DNA of 28,450 nucleotides, taken from NCBI GenBank assembly GCA_020057015.1, contig JAGVGS010000172.1, forward strand, positions 1-28,450, in the 5' to 3' direction. Under the pieces are notes generated by a model. That model made no database searches, was not told where the DNA came from, and saw only the letters and a list, made by a program, of their open reading frames with translations. Source of the stretch: Candidatus Omnitrophota bacterium (GTDB lineage Bacteria > Omnitrophota > Gorgyraeia > Aquiviventales > Aquiviventaceae). This document shows positions 21,193 through 28,450 of the stretch, piece after piece; within the stretch, counting starts at the first letter, position 1, and every line of letters starts with the position of its first letter. The position numbers and the translations under genes are program-made.

Positions 21193-23646
21193 ATGTTCAA
21201 TAAATTTACCGAACGGGCGCGCAAGGTGATCTTGCTGGCGAAAGAGGAGGCCAAGCGCTTTAACCACGACTATATCGGCACCGAGCACATCCTGCTGGGA
21301 CTCATCCGCGAGGGCGAGGGGGTCGCGGCCGCCGTGCTGCAAAAGCTGGGCCTCTCGCCCGAGAAGATCCGCCTCGAGGTCGAGAAGCTCGTGCAAAGCG
21401 GCCCGAGCACCATGGTCTCGGGCGATATCCCCTTCACCCCGAAAGCCAAGAAAGTGATTGAGCTCGCGATGGAGGAAGCACGCAGCCTGGGCCATAATTA
21501 CATCGGCACCGAGCACCTGCTGCTGGGGCTCATCCGCGAGGGCGAGGGGGTGGCCTCGCAGGTGCTGATGAACCTCGGGTTGGACTTAAACCGCGTGCGC
21601 AACGAGGTGATCACCTTGCTCGGCTCCTCGAGCCCGGCCCCGGCCCCCGGGGCGGCTGGCCAGCAGTCGCGCACCAAGACGCCGGCGTTGGATGCCTTCG
21701 GCCGCGACCTCACCCAGCTGGCGCGCGAGGGTAAGCTCGACCCGGTGATCGGGCGCAAGGAAGAGATTGAGCGCGTGATTCAAATTCTCGCGCGGCGCAC
21801 CAAGAACAACCCGGTGCTGCTGGGCGAGGCCGGCGTGGGCAAGACCGCCATCGTCGAGGGGCTGGCCCAAATGGTCATCAAGGGCGACGTGCCCGAGATG
21901 TTGCGCGAGAAGCGCGTCATCATCCTGGACTTGGCGCTCATGGTGGCCGGCACCAAGTACCGCGGTCAGTTCGAGGAGCGCATCAAGGCGGTGATGGATG
22001 AAATCCGCCGCACCGAAAACGTGACCCTCTTTATCGATGAAATTCACACGCTCGTCGGGGCCGGCTCGGCCGAAGGGGCGATTGACGCCTCGAACATCCT
22101 CAAGCCCGCGCTCTCGCGCGGCGAGGTCCAGTGCATCGGCGCCACGACCCTGGATGAGTACCGTAAGTACATCGAGAAGGACGCGGCCCTGGAGCGGCGC
22201 TTTCAGACGATCCTCGTCGAGCCGCCCTCGGTGAGCGAGACCATCGAGATCCTGAAAGGGTTGCGTGACAGGTACGAGGCGCACCACCGCGTGAAGTACC
22301 TGGATGAGGCGCTGGAAGCCGCGGCCAAGCTCTCGAATCGCTATATCCCGGGGCGCTTCCTGCCGGATAAGGCCATCGACCTCATCGATGAGTCCGGCTC
22401 GCGCGCGCGTCTCTCGGTGCTCACCATGCCGCCGGAGATCAGGGCGCTGGAAGAGAAGATTGAGCACATCCGCAAAGAGAAGGAATCCGCCATCAAGGGC
22501 CAGGACTTCGAGCTGGCCGCATCCCTTCGCGACCAGGAACGCGAGGCCCGCGAGCAGCTGGAAAAGGTGAAGGGCGATTGGAAGAAGACCAAGGGGGAAG
22601 CGATGCCCGTGGTCACGGCCGAGGAGATCGCCGTGATTGTCTCCAAGTGGACCGGCATCCCGCTGATCCGCCTCGAGGAGAAAGAAACCGAGCGCCTGCT
22701 GCAGATGGAAGGGGTGGTGCACAAGCGCGTCATCGGCCAGGACGAAGCCATCGCCGCGATCTCGCGCGCGGTGCGCCGCTCACGGGCCGGCATCAAGGAT
22801 CCCCGGCGGCCCATCGGCTCGTTCATCTTCCTAGGGCCCACCGGCGTGGGCAAGACGCTGCTGGCCCGCGCGCTGGCCGAGTTTCTCTTCGGCGACGAAG
22901 AGGCCCTCATCCAAATCGATATGTCCGAGTACATGGAGAAGTTCAACGTCTCCCGCCTGGTCGGCGCGCCGCCGGGCTATGTCGGCTATGAAGAGGGCGG
23001 GCAGCTTACCGAGCGCATCCGCCGCCGGCCGTATTCGGTGGTCTTGCTGGATGAGATCGAGAAGGCGCATCCCGACGTGTTCAACCTGCTGCTGCAGGTG
23101 CTCGAAGAGGGCCGCCTGACCGACAGCTTCGGCCGCAAAATCGATTTTCGCAACACGGTGCTCATCATGACCTCGAACCTGGGCGCGGAGATCTTGAGAA
23201 AGCAGGGCAGCATTGGGTTCGCCCCGCCGAACGAGGGCGAAACATTTGAGAAGATGCGCCTGCAGCTGATGGACGAAGTCAAGCGCGCCTTCAAGCCGGA
23301 GTTCCTCAACCGCATCGATGAGGTGGTGGTGTTCCACCCGCTCAACCACGCCGACCTCGATCAGATCGTCGAGGTCGAGATCGGCTACGTGCGGGAGCGC
23401 ATCCGCGAGCAGGGCATCACGATCGACGCGGACGCCTCGGCCAAGGCCTTCTTGGTCGACAAGGGCTTCGACCCCACGTACGGGGCCAGGCCCCTGAAGC
23501 GGATCATCCAGCGCTTCCTGGAGGACCCGCTGGCCGAAGCCGTGATTTCCAAGCGCGTCAAGCAGGGCACCACCGTGCGCGTCTTCCGTAAGGGTGAAGC
23601 GCTCGAGTTCGAGGAGCTCCCCGTCGCGGCAGCCCCCCCGGCCTAG
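21193..23646 (+). CDS. clpC: ClpC, AAA+ protease unfoldase
   Basis: The 817-aa Hsp100 protein has two N-terminal Clp repeats (MFNKFTERARKVILLAKEEA, then KAKKVIELAMEEARSLGHNY). The first AAA+ domain has GEAGVGKT near residue 210, and a coiled middle domain with a UVR-like stretch (KGQDFELAASLRDQEREA) follows. The second AAA+ domain has GPTGVGKT near 553 and MTSNLGAE. The length and single short middle domain fit ClpC and not ClpB. It unfolds arginine-phosphorylated or adaptor-delivered substrates for ClpP. AAGGAG precedes ATG 21193. Neighbouring mcsA and mcsB support the call. Confidence 0.97.
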   Translation: MFNKFTERARKVILLAKEEAKRFNHDYIGTEHILLGLIREGEGVAAAVLQKLGLSPEKIRLEVEKLVQSGPSTMVSGDIPFTPKAKKVIELAMEEARSLGHNYIGTEHLLLGLIREGEGVASQVLMNLGLDLNRVRNEVITLLGSSSPAPAPGAAGQQSRTKTPALDAFGRDLTQLAREGKLDPVIGRKEEIERVIQILARRTKNNPVLLGEAGVGKTAIVEGLAQMVIKGDVPEMLREKRVIILDLALMVAGTKYRGQFEERIKAVMDEIRRTENVTLFIDEIHTLVGAGSAEGAIDASNILKPALSRGEVQCIGATTLDEYRKYIEKDAALERRFQTILVEPPSVSETIEILKGLRDRYEAHHRVKYLDEALEAAAKLSNRYIPGRFLPDKAIDLIDESGSRARLSVLTMPPEIRALEEKIEHIRKEKESAIKGQDFELAASLRDQEREAREQLEKVKGDWKKTKGEAMPVVTAEEIAVIVSKWTGIPLIRLEEKETERLLQMEGVVHKRVIGQDEAIAAISRAVRRSRAGIKDPRRPIGSFIFLGPTGVGKTLLARALAEFLFGDEEALIQIDMSEYMEKFNVSRLVGAPPGYVGYEEGGQLTERIRRRPYSVVLLDEIEKAHPDVFNLLLQVLEEGRLTDSFGRKIDFRNTVLIMTSNLGAEILRKQGSIGFAPPNEGETFEKMRLQLMDEVKRAFKPEFLNRIDEVVVFHPLNHADLDQIVEVEIGYVRERIREQGITIDADASAKAFLVDKGFDPTYGARPLKRIIQRFLEDPLAEAVISKRVKQGTTVRVFRKGEALEFEELPVAAAPPA

Positions 23647-23654
23647 GCGGGGGG

Positions 23655-24461
23655 ATGATTGCCCGCCTCAGCAGCTCCTTTCTGCAAACCACCGCGGCTG
23701 CGGGCGCGTGGGCGGTGGAGCTGTGCTGGTACGGCGGCAGCCTCACGCTGCTGCTGGCCCAGACCATCGGCGGGTTGGTGGCGCGCCCTCTGCGCCGCCA
23801 GGCCTTCGTGTACGAGCTGTGGAAGATCGGCGTGCAGTCGTGGTTCATTGTGGCCATCTGCTCGCTCTTTATCGGCATGGTGCTGGCGTTTCAGAGCGCC
23901 TACCAGATGCAGCAGCTCTCCGCCGAGATCTACATCGCGAGCCTCGTCTCCCTCTCGGTGGTGCGCGAAATCGGACCGGTGATCACCGCACTCATCGTGG
24001 CCGGCCGGGTGGGTTCGGCGATCGCGGCCGAGCTGGGCACGATGAAGGTGACCGAGCAGATCGACGCGCTGAGGACCTTGGCGGCCGACCCGGTGCGCTT
24101 CCTCGTCGTGCCCCGCTTTCTGGCCATCCTGATCGGGTTGCCGGTCTTGACCCTCTGGGCCGATGCGCTGGGGATCTTGGGCGGCTTCCTCGTGGGCACG
24201 CTCCGGCTCGACATCTTGCCCAGCCTCTACTGGAAGATGACGACCCTCGCCCTGGTCTTCAAGGACCTGTTCTCCGGGCTGCTCAAGTCGGTCATCTTCG
24301 CGATGATCATCTGCGTGGTGAGCTGCTTCGAGGGCTTCCGCACCGAAGGGGGGGCCGAGGGCGTGGGCCGCTCCACTACGGCGGCCGTGGTCTCATCCTT
24401 TCTGTTGATCATCGCTGCCGACTGTCTCTGCACGGCGCTGTTCTATTTCGTGTGGCGCTGA
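23655..24461 (+). CDS. mlaE: MlaE-type permease of an MCE lipid transporter
   Basis: The 268-aa inner-membrane protein has about five to six helices. The MlaE family hallmarks are LVSLSVVREIGPVITALIVA, GRVGSAIAAELGTMKVTEQI and DALRTLAADPVRFLVVPR. With MlaF and MlaD it moves phospholipids between the inner and outer membranes. It starts 8 nt after clpC and ends 1 nt before mlaF. Closely related permeases serve other MCE systems, so substrate and direction are not certain. Confidence 0.92.
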   Translation: MIARLSSSFLQTTAAAGAWAVELCWYGGSLTLLLAQTIGGLVARPLRRQAFVYELWKIGVQSWFIVAICSLFIGMVLAFQSAYQMQQLSAEIYIASLVSLSVVREIGPVITALIVAGRVGSAIAAELGTMKVTEQIDALRTLAADPVRFLVVPRFLAILIGLPVLTLWADALGILGGFLVGTLRLDILPSLYWKMTTLALVFKDLFSGLLKSVIFAMIICVVSCFEGFRTEGGAEGVGRSTTAAVVSSFLLIIAADCLCTALFYFVWR

Positions 24462-24462
24462 C

Positions 24463-25263
24463 ATGATCGAGATCTGCGGGCTCTCCAAAGCGTTCGGCGA
24501 GAAAGTGGTCCTCGAGAACGCCAACCTCACGATCCAGCGGGGCGAGACCATGGTGGTGATCGGCCGCTCAGGCTCGGGCAAATCGGTGCTGCTGAAGCAC
24601 GTGATCGGCCTCATCAAGCCCGATGCCGGCACGGTGACGGTTGAGGGGGTGGACGTGAGCCGCGCCTCCGGATCTCAGCTGGACCAGGTGCGCCTGAAGT
24701 TCGGGATGCTGTTTCAGGGGGCGGCGCTGTTCGATTCGATGACGGTCTTTGAGAACGTGGCCTTCCCGCTGCAGGAGCACACCGGCATGTCGGGGGCTGA
24801 AATCGAACAGCGGGTGCACGAATGCCTCGAACTCGTGGGCTTAAGCGGCGTGGAGGACCTCGAGCCGGCGGAGCTCTCGGGCGGCATGCGCAAGCGGGCC
24901 GGATTGGCGCGGGCGCTGGCCGTGAAACCCGAGATCATCCTCTATGACGAGCCCACCACGGGCCTCGATCCCATCATGGCCGATGTGATCAATGACTTGA
25001 TCGTGGCCCTGCGCGATCGGCTGAAAGTGACCTCGGTGGTGGTGACCCACGACATGCGCAGCGCCTACAAAGTGGCGGACCATATTGCCATGCTCTACAA
25101 TGGCGGTATTGTGGAAGTGGGCACGCCGCCGCAGATCAAGGCGAGCCAGAACCCGCTGGTGCAGCAGTTCATCCAGGGGCAGGCGGTGGGGCCCATCCAA
25201 GAGGGCCTGCCGGATCGACGCATTCTCGCGCGCTGGTCCTCGCGGCACGGCGGCTCGTTGTAG
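24463..25263 (+). CDS. mlaF: MlaF-type ABC ATPase
   Basis: The 266-aa ATPase shows Walker A (GRSGSGKSVLLKHVIGL), a Q-loop (GMLFQGAALFDSMTVFENV), the signature LSGGMRKRAGLARALA, Walker B (IILYDEPTTGLDPI) and the switch histidine (VVTHDMRSAYKVAD). RKRAGLARA and FDSMTVFENVAFPL are typical of MlaF. Its C-terminal tail, after QFIQGQAVGP, probably contacts partner subunits. It lies between mlaE and mlaD in the standard order. Confidence 0.93.
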   Translation: MIEICGLSKAFGEKVVLENANLTIQRGETMVVIGRSGSGKSVLLKHVIGLIKPDAGTVTVEGVDVSRASGSQLDQVRLKFGMLFQGAALFDSMTVFENVAFPLQEHTGMSGAEIEQRVHECLELVGLSGVEDLEPAELSGGMRKRAGLARALAVKPEIILYDEPTTGLDPIMADVINDLIVALRDRLKVTSVVVTHDMRSAYKVADHIAMLYNGGIVEVGTPPQIKASQNPLVQQFIQGQAVGPIQEGLPDRRILARWSSRHGGSL

Positions 25264-25282
25264 TCGTAACCCATAGGGAGCC

Positions 25283-26035
25283 ATGGCACAACAGCGCTGG
25301 TCATTGGAGATCAAGGTAGGGGCGTTCGTGGTCCTGGGCTTTGCTTTGCTGATCTTCTTCGTCTTCGCCATCGGCGACCTCTCCACGCTGTTCGAACCCG
25401 GCCATCAGCTGCACGTGCACTTCGATTCCGCCAATGGCATCACCGACGGCTCGCCGGTGCAGTATGCCGGGGTGGAGGTGGGCAAGGTGCAGGGGGTCAA
25501 GATCGTCCAAACCGACGGGCAACGGCCGCAAGTTCAGCTGACCATTCAGCTGCCGGACCGGGTGCAAGTGCGGGCGGATGATGAGGCGGCGATCAGCACC
25601 TTTGGCCTGTTGGGGGAAAAATACCTGGAGCTGACGCCGGGTCCGGGCGCCGGGCCCATTCTCGAGCCCGGCGGCACGCTGGTGGGGCGGCCTCCGGTGT
25701 CGACCGACCAGATCATCGAGCGGTCGGATAAGGTGCTCAGCGAGTTCCACCAGACGCTGCAGGGCCTGAACAGTTTCGTCGGCAATGAGGAGGCGCGCAC
25801 GTATTTCGTGGAGGCCATGAAGGAGGCGCGCGATGCCACCCGCCAATGGAAGCTGGTGGGCGAGCGGCTCAACCTCGCCCTGCTCCATGCCGAATCCGGG
25901 CAAGGCACGCTGGGCGGCTTTCTGTACAACGACGAGCTGTACAACCGCTCGGTGGCCTTCATTGACGATCTGCGCGCCAACCCCTGGAAACTCCTGGTTC
26001 GTCCCAAGAAAAAAGACCCGGACAAGCAGTCGTAA
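25283..26035 (+). CDS. mlaD: MlaD-type MCE-domain lipid-binding protein
   Basis: The 250-aa protein has one N-terminal membrane anchor (about residues 10-32, VGAFVVLGFALLIFFVFAIG) and a periplasmic MCE domain (HVHFDSANGITDGSPVQYAG, then VEVGKVQGVKI). MCE domains form hexameric rings that pass lipids through a central pore. The region after about residue 145 is a helical tail (QTLQGLNSFVGNEEARTYFV), and the protein ends in a basic stretch. AGGGAG lies ahead of the ATG. No MlaC or MlaB gene follows directly, so those parts, if any, lie elsewhere. Confidence 0.9.
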   Translation: MAQQRWSLEIKVGAFVVLGFALLIFFVFAIGDLSTLFEPGHQLHVHFDSANGITDGSPVQYAGVEVGKVQGVKIVQTDGQRPQVQLTIQLPDRVQVRADDEAAISTFGLLGEKYLELTPGPGAGPILEPGGTLVGRPPVSTDQIIERSDKVLSEFHQTLQGLNSFVGNEEARTYFVEAMKEARDATRQWKLVGERLNLALLHAESGQGTLGGFLYNDELYNRSVAFIDDLRANPWKLLVRPKKKDPDKQS

Positions 26036-26052
26036 CCCGCGGCGGGATTCGC

Positions 26053-27420
26053 ATGCCCAAACTGAAGACACTGTACTGCTGCCAGCAGTGCGGCCACCAA
26101 TCGCCCCGCTGGCAGGGGCGCTGCCCCTCGTGCCAGGTCTGGAACAGCCTCGTGGAAGAAGTGGTCGAGGCCTCAGCCCCTTCGGCGGCGGCCACCGAGG
26201 CCAGCCTGACGGCCGCCCCCCCCACCCTGCTGGCGGACGTCTCGGTGGATGAGGCGCCGCGCATGCGCAGCGCGATCGATGAACTGGACCGGGTGCTGGG
26301 CGGCGGCATCGTGCCGGGTTCTGTCGTGCTGGTCGGCGGCGAGCCTGGCATCGGCAAATCCACGCTGCTCTTGAACATGGCCGGCGCGCTCGCCGCGGCC
26401 CGGCAGACAGTGCTCTATGTCAGCGGGGAAGAGTCCATGGCGCAGACCAAGCTGCGCGCCGCGCGCCTGGGCCTCTCGGACGCGGCGATTTTTCTGCTGG
26501 CCCAGACGAGGCTGGAGGCGATCATCGAGGCGGTCAAGCAGGTCAAGCCCGACGTGGTGATCGTGGACTCGGTGCAGGTCATTGAGACCGAGGCGCTGGC
26601 CTCGGCCCCAGGGTCGGTGGGGCAGGTGCGCGCCTGCGCGTATGCGCTCGTGCAGGCGATGAAGGCCAGCCGCATTGCGCTGTTTCTGGTAGGCCACGTC
26701 ACCAAGGACGGCTCGCTCGCCGGCCCCAAGGTGCTTGAGCATCTGGTGGACACCGTGCTGTATTTTGAAGGCGAGCCCACCAGCGGCTTTCGCGTGCTGC
26801 GCTCCACCAAGAACCGTTTTGGGCCCACGTTTGAGCTCGGGGTCTTCCACATGACCGCCGAGGGCCTGGTGCAGGTCACCAATCCCTCAGAGCTCTTCCT
26901 CAGCGATCGCACGGAGGCGGTCCCCGGGTGCATGGTGACGGTGAGCCTCGAGGGCAGCCGGCCCATGCTGGTGGAAGTGCAAGCGCTCACCAGCCCCTGC
27001 GGCATCGGCTTGCCCCGTCGGCGCACCACCGGTATCGAGTTTAACCGCCTCTCCATGCTGCTGGCCGTGCTGGAGCGCCGCGTCGGGCTGCACTTGATTC
27101 CGCAGCAAGACGTGTTCGTCTCCTCGCTGGGCGGCATCCAGCTTACGGAGCCGGCGGCCGACTTGGCGGTGGCCATCGCCATCGCTTCGAGCCTGAAGGA
27201 AAAGCCCGCCGGCCGGCGCGATGTCGCCATCGGCGAAGTGGGCCTCACCGGCGAGATCCGGCCCGTGGCGCATATCGCCCAGCGGCTGCATGAGGCCAAG
27301 CGCGTGGGCTTTACCCGCTGCCTGGTGGCGGCCCAGCGCGGGGGGCTTGCGCGCGTCGAGGGCTTAGAGATTATTCCCGTCTCGCATGTGCGCGAGGCGG
27401 TCGCGAAGGCGTTTGACTAA
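26053..27420 (+). CDS. radA: RadA/Sms, DNA repair ATPase
   Basis: RadA is a RecA-like helicase acting in recombination branch migration. The 455-aa product starts with a zinc finger (CQQCGHQSPRWQGRCPSCQ), then the RecA-like core with Walker A (GGEPGIGKSTLLL), Walker B (PDVVIVDSVQVIE) and the RadA-specific KNRFG. A Lon-protease-like C-terminal domain (DLAVAIAIASSLKEKPAGRR, then GEVGLTGEIRPVAH) follows. It has no strong ribosome site. Its place before the yacL-like gene matches Firmicutes order (radA, disA, yacL), but no disA is present here. Confidence 0.96.
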   Translation: MPKLKTLYCCQQCGHQSPRWQGRCPSCQVWNSLVEEVVEASAPSAAATEASLTAAPPTLLADVSVDEAPRMRSAIDELDRVLGGGIVPGSVVLVGGEPGIGKSTLLLNMAGALAAARQTVLYVSGEESMAQTKLRAARLGLSDAAIFLLAQTRLEAIIEAVKQVKPDVVIVDSVQVIETEALASAPGSVGQVRACAYALVQAMKASRIALFLVGHVTKDGSLAGPKVLEHLVDTVLYFEGEPTSGFRVLRSTKNRFGPTFELGVFHMTAEGLVQVTNPSELFLSDRTEAVPGCMVTVSLEGSRPMLVEVQALTSPCGIGLPRRRTTGIEFNRLSMLLAVLERRVGLHLIPQQDVFVSSLGGIQLTEPAADLAVAIAIASSLKEKPAGRRDVAIGEVGLTGEIRPVAHIAQRLHEAKRVGFTRCLVAAQRGGLARVEGLEIIPVSHVREAVAKAFD

Positions 27421-27438
27421 GAGCATCAGGAGCGTGTG

Positions 27439-28449
27439 ATGGATCTGCGGTGGGTGCGGGTGGGGTTTGTGGTGATCAGCGCGCTGCTGGGCTCTCAGCT
27501 CATCGGGCAGGCGCAGAGCTGGGGGTTTGGGCTGCGGCTGCTGGCCGGCGCGCTCTCCGGCGTCTTGCTGGTGCTGTGTGAGGCGCTTATCCATCGCATC
27601 GGCCGGGTGTCGGTGCGGGGCTTTTCGGCCGCGGTCTTCGGGCTGCTCTTTGGCCTGTTGATGGCCAAGCTGGTCTCCGATGCGATCACGCTGATTCCCT
27701 TTGATCCCGGGACGCTGGGCGTCATCCGCGTGGGGCTGACCTGGGGGTTTTGCTATCTAGGCATGGCCATGGCGCTGCGCGGCCGCGATGAATTCAACGT
27801 GATCATTCCCTACGTGCGCCTCAGCCGCCATGACCGCGGCGAAGATGCCTCGCTGGTGGATACCAGCGCCATTATCGATGGCCGGCTGCTGGACTTGTGC
27901 AAAAACAAGTTCGTCCAGGGCCGGCTGATCATCCCGCGGTTCGTGCTGAAAGAGCTGCAGGCGGTGGCCGACAGCACCGATGGGGTCAAGCGCGCGCGGG
28001 GTCGCCGGGGGCTGGAGGTGCTCAACCAGCTGCGGCAGCAAAGCGCGGTGGATGTGCGCATTCATGAGGAAGACTTGCCGGCGATCCAGGAGATCGATGC
28101 CAAGCTGGTGAAGCTCGCCCAGATCCTGAGCACCCGGATCATCACCAACGACTACAACCTGCACAAAGTCGCCGAGATCCAAAATGTCAGCGTCCTGAAT
28201 GTCAACGAGCTCGCCCAAGCGCTGCGCCCGGTGGTGCTGCCCGGCGAGATGCTCGAGGTGAAACCGATCAAGGAAGGCAAAGAGCCCCACCAGTCGGTAG
28301 CGTATCTGGATGACGGCACGATGGTGGTCGTCGAGCAGGGCCGCGCCTTGATCGGCCAGAGCGTGCGCGGGGTCGTGACCAGCGTGCTGCAAACCGCGGC
28401 CGGGCGCATGGTGTTCGTGCGGCCGGATAGCGCGCCCGCGAAGCGCTGA
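27439..28449 (+). CDS. YacL-like membrane PIN-TRAM protein
   Basis: The 336-aa protein has about four N-terminal helices, then a PIN nuclease-like domain (SLVDTSAIIDGRLLDLCKNK to RIITNDYNL) and a C-terminal TRAM RNA-binding domain (DDGTMVVVEQGRALIGQSVR). This layout is that of YacL/PilT-N-terminus-like proteins, whose function is poorly known. The acidic PIN residues (VDTSAIID, ITNDYN) are present. ATG 27439 is preferred over GTG 27436 because AGGAG lies 6 nt ahead of it. In several phyla it precedes ispD and ispF. The gene is complete, ending one base before the window edge. Confidence 0.9.
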   Translation: MDLRWVRVGFVVISALLGSQLIGQAQSWGFGLRLLAGALSGVLLVLCEALIHRIGRVSVRGFSAAVFGLLFGLLMAKLVSDAITLIPFDPGTLGVIRVGLTWGFCYLGMAMALRGRDEFNVIIPYVRLSRHDRGEDASLVDTSAIIDGRLLDLCKNKFVQGRLIIPRFVLKELQAVADSTDGVKRARGRRGLEVLNQLRQQSAVDVRIHEEDLPAIQEIDAKLVKLAQILSTRIITNDYNLHKVAEIQNVSVLNVNELAQALRPVVLPGEMLEVKPIKEGKEPHQSVAYLDDGTMVVVEQGRALIGQSVRGVVTSVLQTAAGRMVFVRPDSAPAKR

Positions 28450-28450
28450 A

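Overview
The window is GC-rich, almost entirely plus-strand and densely coded, with many 1-8 nt gene overlaps. It pairs a diderm envelope toolkit (SecA, Lnt, LolC/E-LolD, MlaE-MlaF-MlaD) with a Firmicutes-like McsA-McsB-ClpC...RadA...YacL block. This combination and the gene order suggest an uncultivated diderm lineage such as Omnitrophota (candidate phylum OP3). That assignment is inferred from gene content and is not tested. No rRNA, tRNA, transposase, integrase or CRISPR array was seen.

Layout. 1-3434: the 3' end of a murJ-like gene, a compact uvrC, an alkyltransferase-domain gene and a membrane HAMP-GAF-HD-GYP protein. 3508-4630: prfB with the classic programmed +1 frameshift. 4631-6616: an accessory island between prfB and secA, holding a Phd/VapC-type toxin-antitoxin (TA) pair, a ribbon-helix-helix (RHH)/RelE pair and an orphan membrane protein. 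6617-13413: secA, a membrane protein, lnt and lysS. 13413-16314: lolC/E, lolD and ilvE. 16315-19589: a second island with a MntA/HepT pair, a small membrane protein, a pseudopilin-like protein and a Yip1-pilin fusion. 19590-28449: mcsA, mcsB, clpC, mlaE, mlaF, mlaD, radA and a yacL-like PIN-TRAM gene.

The most striking signal is shared by the two islands. Each sits directly after the 3' end of a housekeeping gene (prfB or ilvE), and its cargo blocks are separated by extra, diverged copies of that gene's last codons. The prfB island has three prfB tails and two secA heads, and one relic still shows an uninterrupted prfB-secA overlap. The ilvE island has three ilvE tails plus a possible fourth. 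The three tail copies that directly follow a TA operon are in frame with an ATG-AGY start at or next to the toxin stop. This looks like repeated gene-end-restoring or Campbell-type insertion of cassettes, mostly TA, without a visible recombinase.

A second signal is a family of three long hairpins, two of which show compensatory base changes. They share an internal loop (TCAAACA opposite GGAACTC) and lie between lolC/E and lolD and upstream of mcsA. Three short palindromes resembling REP elements bracket the pseudopilin-like gene.

Functionally, the core genes cover protein export (secA), lipoprotein maturation and sorting (lnt, lolC/E, lolD), outer-membrane lipid transport (mlaEFD), arginine-phosphorylation proteolysis (mcsA, mcsB, clpC), translation (prfB, lysS) and DNA repair (uvrC, alkyltransferase, radA).
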